A stretch of 64,000 nt of DNA from Roseburia porci. GTDB taxonomy: Bacteria; Bacillota; Clostridia; Lachnospirales; Lachnospiraceae. The stretch spans positions 1 to 64,000 of the forward strand of contig NZ_VUNI01000013.1 of the NCBI RefSeq assembly GCF_009695765.1. Direction: 5' to 3'. Below, piece by piece: positions 26,409 to 34,744 of this stretch. Numbering within the stretch: position 1 is the first letter of the stretch; each line of letters begins with the position of its first letter. The notes under the pieces were generated by a model that saw only the letters and a list, made by a program, of their open reading frames with translations, had not been told where the DNA came from and did no database searches. The position numbers and the translations under genes are program-made.

Positions 26409-26750
26409 CATGGGGGTTCTATCTAATCAGCTGTAGCAGAAAATGAACTTTGTTTTTTACGAAAAATGATGGATTCTCCGTAGCATAGGAAAAATGTTTG
26501 ATTACGGAAAAATAACAGCTCTAAAACAGCTATTTTCAGGTGAATTCTCCGTACAGCCAAAGAAATCATTGATTACACCGATAAAATCAGAAAATGTGTG
26601 GGCGTAGAACAAAAAATACTGCAATTACGGAGAATTCTATCGAATGTGGACATGGCTTACGTTAGGAGATACGTGGCACATGGAAAATACAGAGTGTATA
26701 GGTTAAATAAGAAAGAATATTTTAAAAATAACAGAAAGGAGCGCAGGAGC
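26409..26750. other. Gene-free stretch with repeated CTCCGTA motifs
   Basis: ATTCTCCGTA occurs at 26473-26482 and 26544-26553. The latter, as GAATTCTCCGTA (26542-26553), is a perfect inverted match to TACGGAGAATTC (26626-26637). Another TTACGGA lies near 26502. The frame of the next gene is open from 26598, but the ribosome site GGAGCGCAGGAGC is just before 26751. The motif spacing would allow a large hairpin or a multi-site operator. Confidence 0.6.
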
Positions 26751-28085
26751 ATGGAAAAGGCACAGACCCAGGAAGAATGGGAAGAACAGATGGGCTTTGA
26801 GATCCTGGATTATCTCAAAGGCGAAATTTATATGGATCTTCCATTTATGGAGCTTGCATTGTCAGCACTGGCTCCGAAAGGAAACAGCAATCTGCTTACT
26901 TTTGCAACAGATGGCATATGGCTGAATTTTGGACCTGCACATTTGATTGAAGTATTTAAAGAAAATACACAGTTTCTGGAAAGAGCATATCTTCATACCG
27001 TGTTACATTGCATCTATGCGCATCTTTGGATTGCAGGAACAAGGGAGCGCAGATTGTGGAATCTGTCGTGCGATATTGCAGTGGAATCGGTGATCGACAA
27101 CCTGAATAAGCCTTGTACAAAAAGGATACTTGGATGGCAGAGACAGAGATTGTATCAGGTTATGGAAAAAGAAAAGCTGGTGTCAGCCGCGGAAATTTAT
27201 GAATATCTTCTTGAGACAAAAAAGTTTTCGATAGAGGAACTGATTCTGGAATTCCATGTGGATGACCACAGATACTGGCCTGAGGAGAAGGATGTAAAAC
27301 AAAGGCCGCAGATGCAGCAGGAGAACCAGAATCAGAAGAAGTGGCAGAAGATTGCAAGACAGATGCAGATGAAGAAAGAACAGAAAGGAAATGACCCGGA
27401 CGAAGCAACAAAGGTTCTGCTCCGAAATGCAGCTGTCAATAAAGGCCGGAAAAGTTATGGAGATTTCCTGAAGAAATTCACAAGAAGGCAGGAAGAACTT
27501 CATCTGAATATGGAAGAATTTGACCTGACTTATTATACATATGGATTGGAGCATTATGGGAATATCCCACTTGTGGAACCATTAGAGACAAAAGAAGAAC
27601 AAAGAATCCGGGAACTTGTGATTGTGATTGATACCAGTTATTCTACCAGTGGAGAACTGGTGGAAGGTTTTTTGCAGGAGACATTTACGATTCTGAAAGA
27701 AAAAGAGGCGTTTTTCCGCAATAATCGGGTGCACATTATTCAGTGTGACGATGCGGTGAGACAGGATGTGGAGGTTACGTCAGAGACACAGATGGAAGCG
27801 TTACTTCAGCAGTTTTCACTTTGTGGAGGTGGAAATACAGACTTTCGCCCGGCATTTACATATGTTAATGAACTGGTATCCACAGGGAAATTGAAAGATC
27901 CGGGAGGACTCTTATATTTTACGGATGGAAATGGAATCTACCCGAAGAAGCAGCCACCATATAAGACGGCATTTCTTTTCCTAGGAGATTATGATAAAGA
28001 AAAGGTTCCGGCGTGGGCAATGCAGCTGGCAATCGAGAAAGAAGAACTGCGCTATGCAAAAGAAAACCGGAGTCCATGCAGCTAA
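26751..28085 (+). CDS. VWA-like protein, DUF2201 type (putative metallopeptidase-like N-domain)
   Basis: The 444-residue cytoplasmic protein is called from the ATG at 26751, which has the only good ribosome site. Residues 15-200 fit the DUF2201 N-terminal metallopeptidase-like domain, with H82, H86 and H91 in LHTVLHCIYAH. The glutamate expected after the first histidine is T83, so protease activity is doubtful. A Lys/Gln-rich helical linker follows. The C-terminal VWA-like domain carries a MIDAS motif DTSYS (294-298) and TDG (391-393). DUF2201 proteins pair with MoxR AAA ATPases, as here, and are thought to form chaperone-like assemblies. Confidence 0.85.
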   Translation: MEKAQTQEEWEEQMGFEILDYLKGEIYMDLPFMELALSALAPKGNSNLLTFATDGIWLNFGPAHLIEVFKENTQFLERAYLHTVLHCIYAHLWIAGTRERRLWNLSCDIAVESVIDNLNKPCTKRILGWQRQRLYQVMEKEKLVSAAEIYEYLLETKKFSIEELILEFHVDDHRYWPEEKDVKQRPQMQQENQNQKKWQKIARQMQMKKEQKGNDPDEATKVLLRNAAVNKGRKSYGDFLKKFTRRQEELHLNMEEFDLTYYTYGLEHYGNIPLVEPLETKEEQRIRELVIVIDTSYSTSGELVEGFLQETFTILKEKEAFFRNNRVHIIQCDDAVRQDVEVTSETQMEALLQQFSLCGGGNTDFRPAFTYVNELVSTGKLKDPGGLLYFTDGNGIYPKKQPPYKTAFLFLGDYDKEKVPAWAMQLAIEKEELRYAKENRSPCS

Positions 28086-28114
28086 GCAGAGCCACACAGC
28101 TAAACAGAGCCACA
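28079..28114 (+). repeat. Tandem duplication of the VWA gene's 3' end
   Basis: CAGCTAAGCAGAGCCACA (28079-28096) and CAGCTAAACAGAGCCACA (28097-28114) match at 17 of 18 positions. The first copy contains the stop codon, as in the repeat tract after the GH3 gene. Confidence 0.8.
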
Positions 28115-28116
28115 TA

Positions 28117-28489
28117 TAGGCAATTGCGAAAAACTTATATGCGCTAGTTGTGCATAGCTGGGATTTATCGATTTTACTGCTTAGATCTCCAGTTTGGCGA
28201 TTGAAACAGTATATATATTTTAAAATGAATGGAAAGCTTAAAGAAATACTGCTTGAAATCATCAAAACGATTTTTTAAACAGTAAATATTCATTCAAATT
28301 GTTAGAAGGTTTAAATAAATACTGCTTAAAATCCCTAAAACGTTCTTTTAAACAGTAAATATTTTCCTAACCGTTAGAAAGCTTGAACAAATACTGTTTG
28401 AAATCTCAAAATGTTCTTTCAAGCAGTATATACATTTATACATATTAGGCATTTGCTTAATGTAGATTCCCTAGTTTTGCAATTGCCTA
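28117..28489. repeat. Four tandem hairpin units (72-73-base period) inside an outer inverted repeat
   Basis: Four hairpins start at 28175, 28247, 28320 and 28392. Each has a left arm TACTG(C/T)TT and a right arm AAACAGTA or AAGCAGTA, ending at 28211, 28284, 28357 and 28428. Stems reach about 12 base pairs in the third and fourth units. Units 2-4 also share the segments between hairpins (AAGCTT-like start, GTTAG end). An outer pair, TAGGCAATTGC (28117-28127) and GCAATTGCCTA (28479-28489), is perfectly complementary, and a third copy TAGGCATTTGC lies at 28446. It fills the whole VWA-MoxR intergenic gap. No coding potential was seen. Confidence 0.8.
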
Positions 28490-28517
28490 AATAGGACATA
28501 GAAAAGAGAGAGAGTAT

Positions 28518-30005
28518 ATGAATATCAGACAGGCAAAAGAAGAAATCAGACATACCGTGCAGGCATATCTATTGAAGGATGAAAGCGGTGCATACCGCAT
28601 TCCATCCATCCGCCAGAGACCAGTCCTTCTGATGGGACCTCCGGGAATTGGAAAAACACAGATCATGGAGCAGATCGCAAGGGAATGCAGGATTGGACTG
28701 GTGTCATACACGATCACGCATCATACCAGACAGAGCGCTGTGGGACTGCCGATGATTGAACATGAAGAATTTGACGGAAAAACATATGCAGTAACGGAAT
28801 ATACGATGAGTGAGATCATTGCAAGTGTTTATGCAAGAATCCGGGATTATGGACAGAAAGAAGGAATTCTTTTTATTGATGAGATCAACTGCGTATCAGA
28901 GACGCTGACACCTGCAATGCTTCAGTTTTTGCAGTGTAAGACGTTTGGTAATCAGGCGATTCCGGAAGGATGGATTATTGTAGCTGCGGGCAATCCCCCG
29001 GAATATAACAAATCAGTCCGTGAATTTGATGTGGTAACACTGGACCGTGTACGTTATCTGAATGTTGAAGCTGATCTTGATGTATGGAAATCTTATGCTG
29101 CCGCACAGCATATCCATGGTGCGATCTTAAGCTATCTGGAACTGAGACCGAAGAATTTCTATCGGATTGAAAATACTGTAGATGGATTGCAGTTTGTCAC
29201 AGCCAGAGGCTGGGAAGACTTAAGCACTCTGATGCAGACCTATGAAGCACTGCAACTTCCGGTAACAGAGGAGGTAGTTCGTGAATTCATCCGGAATGAG
29301 GAAGTGACTGAAGATTTCAGTGCGTATCTTGAGCTGTATCGCAAATACGAGGACGATTATCGGATTGACCGTATTCTTTCCGGAGATGTGCCTTCCGAGA
29401 TTTATGCGCGTCTGCTTCATGCAGATTTTGATGAGCGGCTGAGTGTGGTGAACCTTCTTTTAGATGGATTGGAAAATGGCTATTCTGCAATATATTGGGA
29501 GAAGCATGTTACGGATCAGTGGTATGCATTTTTAAAGGATTACAAGAGCAGACTGGATCGCAGTACAGAGTTATCCACAGATGGAAAAGGGATATACGAA
29601 GAACTTCTTTCAGAAGTGGAAAAAGACGAACAGATGCGGGCAGAAAGTGGATATCTTACACCGGATGAGAAGAAAGCAGGTCAGCGGCTGATCGCCTTCT
29701 TAAAAGAGAATGCACCGGAGGCGTCAGACTATTTTGAACACGCGAGAAGTGGATTTTCCGTGCAGACAAAGACATTAGCAGAAGGCAAAAAAGCGTTGTC
29801 AGTACAGACGGAGCATGCATTTGATTTCATGGAAGCAGCATTCTCGGCAGGACAGGAGATGCTGGTGTTTGTGACCGGGCTTACGATGAGAAAAGAAGCC
29901 GCAGTATTCCTTGCAGCAAACCCGTGCGAACGGTATTTCAAGTATAATGAAGAACTGCTTGCTGGCACGAAAAAAGGCGAGATATTGAAGAAGCTGGAAA
30001 ACTAA
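28518..30005 (+). CDS. MoxR-type AAA+ ATPase
   Basis: The 495-residue protein has Walker A GPPGIGKTQ (40-48), Walker B LFIDE (118-122) and sensor region AAGNPPEYN (about 157-165), followed by an AAA lid and a 230-residue C-terminal helical extension. MoxR-type ATPases act as chaperones that activate partner complexes with VWA proteins. The DUF2201/VWA-like gene upstream is the expected partner. The ATG follows AGAGAGAGAG, a weak ribosome site. The pair is separated by the hairpin array, which could set their relative expression. Confidence 0.87.
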   Translation: MNIRQAKEEIRHTVQAYLLKDESGAYRIPSIRQRPVLLMGPPGIGKTQIMEQIARECRIGLVSYTITHHTRQSAVGLPMIEHEEFDGKTYAVTEYTMSEIIASVYARIRDYGQKEGILFIDEINCVSETLTPAMLQFLQCKTFGNQAIPEGWIIVAAGNPPEYNKSVREFDVVTLDRVRYLNVEADLDVWKSYAAAQHIHGAILSYLELRPKNFYRIENTVDGLQFVTARGWEDLSTLMQTYEALQLPVTEEVVREFIRNEEVTEDFSAYLELYRKYEDDYRIDRILSGDVPSEIYARLLHADFDERLSVVNLLLDGLENGYSAIYWEKHVTDQWYAFLKDYKSRLDRSTELSTDGKGIYEELLSEVEKDEQMRAESGYLTPDEKKAGQRLIAFLKENAPEASDYFEHARSGFSVQTKTLAEGKKALSVQTEHAFDFMEAAFSAGQEMLVFVTGLTMRKEAAVFLAANPCERYFKYNEELLAGTKKGEILKKLEN

Positions 30006-30039
30006 AATGAAAAATAACCTCATTTGTAGTCGAAAATCA

Positions 30040-30068
30040 TTGACAGCATGTGTCGAAAGAACTATACT
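30040..30068 (+). promoter_or_regulatory. Promoter of the VWA surface protein
   Basis: A perfect TTGACA (30040-30045) and TATACT (30063-30068) are separated by 17 bases, 35 bases before the start codon. Confidence 0.8.
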
Positions 30069-30102
30069 TTTAGTGACAAAAAAGGAAAATGGAGGTTATG
30101 AA

Positions 30103-31920
30103 ATGAAACTCAAGAGAAAATTATTAGTTTTTCTTGCAGCGGTATGCCTGCTGGCAGGTAATCTGGCTGCAGTTCCGGTTATGGCTGAAGAGACAACTGG
30201 AACAGAAGCTTCTGTCGACTGTACTGGAAAATATGTAAATATTGCTCTGGTCGTTGACACAACCGGTTCAATGGCAGGTGACATTGAAACCGTAAAGGAA
30301 AACCTTTCAGCATTCGTAAAAGAGATTGCTGCAAGTGGAGCGATTCCAAGAATTGCGCTGATTGAGTACAAAGATATCCAGTGCGATGGTGACGACAGCA
30401 CAGTTGTTCATAAGACACCGGATTATTCTGTATGGTATGATGATGCCGGACAGATGGTTGCTGAAATTGAAAAATTAGAGGCATATGGTGGAGGCGATTC
30501 ACCGGAAAGTCTTGTAGATGCACTTGGTTATGTAACAAATGACAGTGTTATGACATTCAACAGATATGCTGCTAAATTTGCATTTGTTCTGACAGATGCT
30601 GCTTATAACAATGCAAACAGATGGGGTTACAAGGACATGAATGACGCAATCGCACAGCTGAGCGCGAAAGGCATCCAGACAACCGTTGTAACACACAAAG
30701 ATCGTTATGCAGATACATGGGATGATGTAACAGAAGGATATATCATGGGAGATGGTTATGGCTCTCTTACTCTTTCTGATGTTTATGCTGATCTTACAAG
30801 CAAGACCGGCGGTACAATCATCGACATGAGTGAAGATTTTGAGAAAGAATTAAGCACATATGCAAAATCGATCATTGCTGCTACTGCTTCTACAGAAGTA
30901 GATGCTTCTTATGTACCAGTAACATCAATTTCTTTAGGTGAAGCAGAAGAAGTACCAGTTGTAACTGGTGGAGCATATAAGTTCCCGATCACAGTAAATC
31001 CTTCTGACGCAACAGTGAAAGATATCATCTGGAGCGTAGAGGATGAAAGTGTTGCAACAATTAATAAAGATCTGACAACATCAGAGTTCTGTGTGGTTAA
31101 TCCGGTTAACGAAGGAACAACAAAGCTGATTGCAAAAACAACAGATGGCGGATATACTGCATTCTTTACTTTAACAGTTGCAGACAGCCTGAGTGATGGA
31201 ACCACAACAATTACATGCAAACCGGAACTGGTTGCTGGAATTCTTACAGGTTCTACAGATACAAAGGTAGCTCTGAAGCTGGATGAATCTGCTACAACAG
31301 TGGATGCAGGAATCTTAAAAGATATCTTTACAACACTTTCAACTTTACCATCTAAGGATGTGACATTCTCATTCCAGGATGCGTATGGTGAGGAACTTTA
31401 CAGCTGGAGTTTCAGCGGTTCAGAACTGAAAGATGCTTCAACAGTAATCAATTCATTCAAGATTGAGACTGGAGCGAAAGTGGATGCTGTAACTGCAGCA
31501 GTTTCTGCAACTGGAACAGATGGAACAACTGAGACAATTCACTTTGCACATGATGGATTACTTCCTGGAACAGCTACAGTAAAAGAACGTACATCTCTTC
31601 CGGATGGAACATCTTATCTGTATTATTACAATCCATCAACTGGCAAACTGGAAGAAGCTGGCGAGGCAAAAGTAGAAGGTGGATGGGTAACTTATAAGAT
31701 TGAACATTGCTGTGACTATGTTCTATCTTCAAAGGTATTAAATCTTTCACCTGCACCTACACCGGCAACACCTGCACCGGCACCTCAGGCGCAGACAACA
31801 CCGACTGTGAAAGCTCCGAATACCGGAGATAATACCGGAATCATGGCTGGAATTTCACTTCTGATCGTTGCAATTGCATTGGTAAGCGTAGCAGAATTTA
31901 TGAGAAGAAAAAGAGCATAA
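30103..31920 (+). CDS. Sortase-anchored surface protein with VWA and Ig-like (BIG2) domains
   Basis: The ATG at 30103 is chosen for GGAGG in front and a clear signal peptide (residues 1-27, cleavage near MAEE); the frame from 30007 lies over the promoter. The VWA domain (about 42-265) has the MIDAS sequence DTTGS (52-56). A BIG2-like module follows (about 270-365), then a beta-rich region and a Pro/Ala linker. The C-terminus is a sorting signal: APNTG (571-575), a hydrophobic helix and RRKRA. It is therefore likely to be attached to peptidoglycan, perhaps by the class B sortase at 33881, and to bind an extracellular ligand through the metal site. Confidence 0.87.
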   Translation: MKLKRKLLVFLAAVCLLAGNLAAVPVMAEETTGTEASVDCTGKYVNIALVVDTTGSMAGDIETVKENLSAFVKEIAASGAIPRIALIEYKDIQCDGDDSTVVHKTPDYSVWYDDAGQMVAEIEKLEAYGGGDSPESLVDALGYVTNDSVMTFNRYAAKFAFVLTDAAYNNANRWGYKDMNDAIAQLSAKGIQTTVVTHKDRYADTWDDVTEGYIMGDGYGSLTLSDVYADLTSKTGGTIIDMSEDFEKELSTYAKSIIAATASTEVDASYVPVTSISLGEAEEVPVVTGGAYKFPITVNPSDATVKDIIWSVEDESVATINKDLTTSEFCVVNPVNEGTTKLIAKTTDGGYTAFFTLTVADSLSDGTTTITCKPELVAGILTGSTDTKVALKLDESATTVDAGILKDIFTTLSTLPSKDVTFSFQDAYGEELYSWSFSGSELKDASTVINSFKIETGAKVDAVTAAVSATGTDGTTETIHFAHDGLLPGTATVKERTSLPDGTSYLYYYNPSTGKLEEAGEAKVEGGWVTYKIEHCCDYVLSSKVLNLSPAPTPATPAPAPQAQTTPTVKAPNTGDNTGIMAGISLLIVAIALVSVAEFMRRKRA

Positions 31921-31938
31921 AATTCGCAAATAATAAGA

Positions 31939-31970
31939 GCCTTCTGAGTGTTTGTTCTCAGAAGGCTTTT
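31939..31970 (+). terminator. Intrinsic terminator
   Basis: GCCTTCTGAG (31939-31948) and CTCAGAAGGC (31957-31966) are perfect arms, followed by TTTT. It lies directly before the next promoter. Confidence 0.85.
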
Positions 31971-31971
31971 A

Positions 31972-32000
31972 TTGACAATATCACCCTTTAGTGCTATTCT
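31972..32000 (+). promoter_or_regulatory. Promoter of the Asn/Thr-rich surface protein
   Basis: TTGACA (31972-31977) and TATTCT (31995-32000) are 17 bases apart, and GGAGGAG precedes the start codon at 32057. Confidence 0.7.
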
Positions 32001-32056
32001 ATGAATGATAAATACATATTATGTGCGTATAGTAATTTAAAGGAGGAGACATTTTT

Positions 32057-32785
32057 ATGAAGAAATTTGTTACTTTCGTGCTGGCCGCAGTAACTGCTCT
32101 TTCCATGACATGTACTGCATTTGCGGCACCAAGCCCGGAGAATTCTGATATAGTGAACAACAGTGGCGCAACAGCAACAATTGACGGCAAGGCAGCATCA
32201 GTTACCGTGAAATCAGTAGGATCTGGAGTATCAATTCCTACAGCAGATCAGCTGGTAAAGGATGGACTGGTAAAAGAGGGAGCTAAGGTATTAGGAGCAG
32301 CAGATATTACTGTAGACGGTGCATCTGCAGAGCATCCGGTTACCGTAACTGTTCAGGTCGCAGGAGTGAAGGCATCAACAAGCATTGTTGTATTACATTA
32401 TGTGAATGGTGCATGGAAGGTAGAGAGTTCAAGTACTGGCGATGGTACAGTTACCATTTATGGACTGACAAGCTGTTCTCCATTCTTATTTGTAGAAGGA
32501 TCTACACCTGACAATAGTGGAGATACTGTGAATAACACTACAAATAATAACACGACTAATAACAACACAACCAATAATAATACAACGAATAACAACAGTA
32601 CGACGAACAACAGTACAACCAATACCAATAATAATTCTTCAGTAAATAATTCCGGCAGCGCATCCGGAACAGCAGCAGGTATTTCTCCGGCAACAGGAGA
32701 GAATGCAATGATTCCTGTAGTGATGGTTATCTGTGTGATTGCAGCAGCAGGTGTTGTATTAGTTTCAAGAAGACGCAGAGCGTAA
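32057..32785 (+). CDS. Small sortase-anchored surface protein with Asn/Thr repeat stalk
   Basis: The 242-residue protein has a signal peptide (1-23, cleavage after FAA) and a compact domain (about 28-150). A stalk of NNTT/NNST repeats (about 155-200) comes from AAYACNACN-type DNA repeats. The sorting signal is SPATG (210-214), a hydrophobic helix and SRRRRA. The SPxTG form is the kind recognised by class B sortase of Clostridioides difficile. The N-terminal domain is not recognised. The repeat tract is likely to vary in length between strains. Confidence 0.8.
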   Translation: MKKFVTFVLAAVTALSMTCTAFAAPSPENSDIVNNSGATATIDGKAASVTVKSVGSGVSIPTADQLVKDGLVKEGAKVLGAADITVDGASAEHPVTVTVQVAGVKASTSIVVLHYVNGAWKVESSSTGDGTVTIYGLTSCSPFLFVEGSTPDNSGDTVNNTTNNNTTNNNTTNNNTTNNNSTTNNSTTNTNNNSSVNNSGSASGTAAGISPATGENAMIPVVMVICVIAAAGVVLVSRRRRA

Positions 32786-32810
32786 TCTGAAAATATAGAG
32801 AGAATGAAAA

Positions 32811-32834
32811 GGGGGAGAGATTCCCCCTTTTTTT
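32811..32834 (+). terminator. Intrinsic terminator
   Basis: GGGGGA (32811-32816) pairs with TCCCCC (32822-32827), followed by seven T residues. Confidence 0.85.
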
Positions 32835-32860
32835 CAGTAATGGGACGGACAAAAGAGTAT

Positions 32861-33868
32861 ATGAAAAAGAACAGTGGACGAATTATAGGAATAGGAATTT
32901 TGGCGGTTGCTGCGATCGCACTTGCTGCAGTTGTGTTTGTGCTTGATCAAAAAGACAAACAGAACGTGGCGGTAGTACGCAAAGAACCGGAGACACAGAC
33001 GGTTGTGTCAGAGGATGGGCAGGGCGCAACCGACTATTCTTCAATTACATATCAGGGAGAACGGTATACCTATCGCAAAAATTTAAAAACAATACTTTTT
33101 CTGGGTATCGACAAGAACCAGGACGAAGTGGATCCGGATCATGTTGGAACAGAGGGAAGATCGGATTGCATGATATTGTTTCTGGTAAATACCGATGACA
33201 ACACAGCACAGATGCTTGCAATTCCAAGGGAAACCATGGTGGATGTTGAGATCTATACAATGAACGGAGAATATTTCTCGACACAGAATGAACAGATTAC
33301 ATTACAATATGCATATGGTGACAGTGAGAAGAAGAGCTGCTGGCTCACAAAAAAAGCGGTTTCAAAACTGATGGATAACATTCCAATCGATGCGTATCTG
33401 TCGATGCAGTTAGAAGGTGTGGCTGATATTACCAATCTGATTGGAGGCGTAACACTTACGATGCAGAAAGATTATACGTATATTGATCCGGCATTCTCTG
33501 AGGGGGCAATGGTAAATCTCCAGGGGGAACTGGCAAAGAAATTTGTCAGAACCAGAGATACCACGGCATTTGCCAGCAATGAGGACCGAATGGACAGACA
33601 GAGTCAGTTCATAAAAGCGATGGTTCCGCAGTTGAAAATGGGTGCTGCCGATGTCCAGACATTTTTAAATGAAACATCGGATTATCTGACTACTGATATG
33701 GATGTGGATGAGATAAAGAGCTTGATGAACTGTTCATTGAATGATGAAACGCTGACGATTCCGGGAGAAAGAGTTTCGACCGGGGATGACACTCCGGAAG
33801 AGTATTATGTGGATGATGATGCGCTGACACGTATGATAATAGAACTTTGTTACGAGAAAGTGGAATAG
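32861..33868 (+). CDS. LytR-CpsA-Psr (LCP) family cell-wall polymer ligase
   Basis: LCP proteins move undecaprenyl-linked teichoic acid or capsular polymers onto peptidoglycan outside the membrane. From the ATG at 32861 the product has 335 residues: a membrane helix at about 7-28 and an LCP domain at about 70-300. Recognisable segments are TILFLGIDKN, the arginine of RSDCMILFLVN, AIPRETMVDV, LIGGV and RTRDTT. An ATG at 32840 is also possible. A frame start at 32804 would lie in the upstream terminator and is rejected. It is followed by sortase after 12 bases, so wall-polymer attachment and protein attachment are co-expressed. Confidence 0.88.
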   Translation: MKKNSGRIIGIGILAVAAIALAAVVFVLDQKDKQNVAVVRKEPETQTVVSEDGQGATDYSSITYQGERYTYRKNLKTILFLGIDKNQDEVDPDHVGTEGRSDCMILFLVNTDDNTAQMLAIPRETMVDVEIYTMNGEYFSTQNEQITLQYAYGDSEKKSCWLTKKAVSKLMDNIPIDAYLSMQLEGVADITNLIGGVTLTMQKDYTYIDPAFSEGAMVNLQGELAKKFVRTRDTTAFASNEDRMDRQSQFIKAMVPQLKMGAADVQTFLNETSDYLTTDMDVDEIKSLMNCSLNDETLTIPGERVSTGDDTPEEYYVDDDALTRMIIELCYEKVE

Positions 33869-33880
33869 GAGTTTGGAGTT

Positions 33881-34648
33881 ATGAAAAAGAAAACAAGTCT
33901 GATAGTAAGTGGAATTTTGGTTGTAATTATATTGATATGTCTTATTTTTATCGGAAGACATTATCTGACACAGAAACAGAATGAAAAGGTTTATGACAAT
34001 CTGGCATCGGAAGTACAGAAAACGCAGACAGAACAGAAGATATCAGATGTGACAACAGAGACCGAAGAACAGAGCACGATTGATTTTAATGCACTCTGGG
34101 ATGTGAATCCGGATATTTATGCATGGATCGAGATTCCTGGGACACAGGTTGCATATCCTGTTTTGCGCAAGGAAGGAGACGATGACTATTACCTGAATGT
34201 TACTGTTGAGGGAAACAGTGGACTTCCGGGTTCGATTTATTCGCAGGCTTCCTATAACGGAAAAGATTTTCAGGATTTTAATACGATTCTTTATGGCCAT
34301 GATATGAAAGACGGCTCCATTTTTGGTGGACTTAAGAATTACAGGGATGCATCTTACTGGACCGATCATCCGGAGATGATAATCTATACACCAGATCAGA
34401 AACTGACCTATAAGATTTTTGCTGCGGTAGTATACAGCAATGATCTGATTCCGTACAAATATGACCTGAATACCGACGAGGGAAAACAGCAGTTTTTGGA
34501 TTCGGTATATAGTAATTCGGACAGCAGAAGCATCATTGATAAGGATGTGGAGGTAACGACACAGAGCAGACTTCTTACATTAAGTACCTGTATCGGAAAT
34601 GAGACGGAGCATCGTTATCTGGTCATTGGGGTGCTGGAAAACCAGTAA
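33881..34648 (+). CDS. srtB: Class B sortase
   Basis: Sortases are membrane transpeptidases that cut a C-terminal sorting signal and join the protein to peptidoglycan. The 255-residue product has an N-terminal signal-anchor (about 5-25) and a catalytic domain with H140 (YGHDM), C237 (LSTCIGN) and R245 (EHRYLVIG). The spacing and the helix-rich N-terminal half fit class B. Probable substrates in the window end in APNTG, SPATG and SPDTM motifs (genes 30103, 32057 and 40862). It lies directly behind an LCP gene and a short distance before the capsule-regulation genes. Confidence 0.9.
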   Translation: MKKKTSLIVSGILVVIILICLIFIGRHYLTQKQNEKVYDNLASEVQKTQTEQKISDVTTETEEQSTIDFNALWDVNPDIYAWIEIPGTQVAYPVLRKEGDDDYYLNVTVEGNSGLPGSIYSQASYNGKDFQDFNTILYGHDMKDGSIFGGLKNYRDASYWTDHPEMIIYTPDQKLTYKIFAAVVYSNDLIPYKYDLNTDEGKQQFLDSVYSNSDSRSIIDKDVEVTTQSRLLTLSTCIGNETEHRYLVIGVLENQ

Positions 34649-34744
34649 GGCGCGGTTGCTTTTTTATATGAATCATTGTACAATTATTTAGAATGCCTTG
34701 CAGGAAAAGCAGGGCAAGTTACAGATGACAGATAAGGAGCGTTT

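Noticed and set aside
28175-28428. The regular 72-73-base repeats could be taken for a CRISPR array.
   Set aside because: The conserved parts are hairpin arms with variable loops, unit identity is only moderate, the between-unit sequence is also partly conserved instead of unique spacers, and no cas gene is near.
32804-32860. An upstream start for the first LCP gene.
   Set aside because: The codons would be encoded by the hairpin and T-tract of the preceding terminator; the ATG at 32861 starts directly before the membrane anchor.
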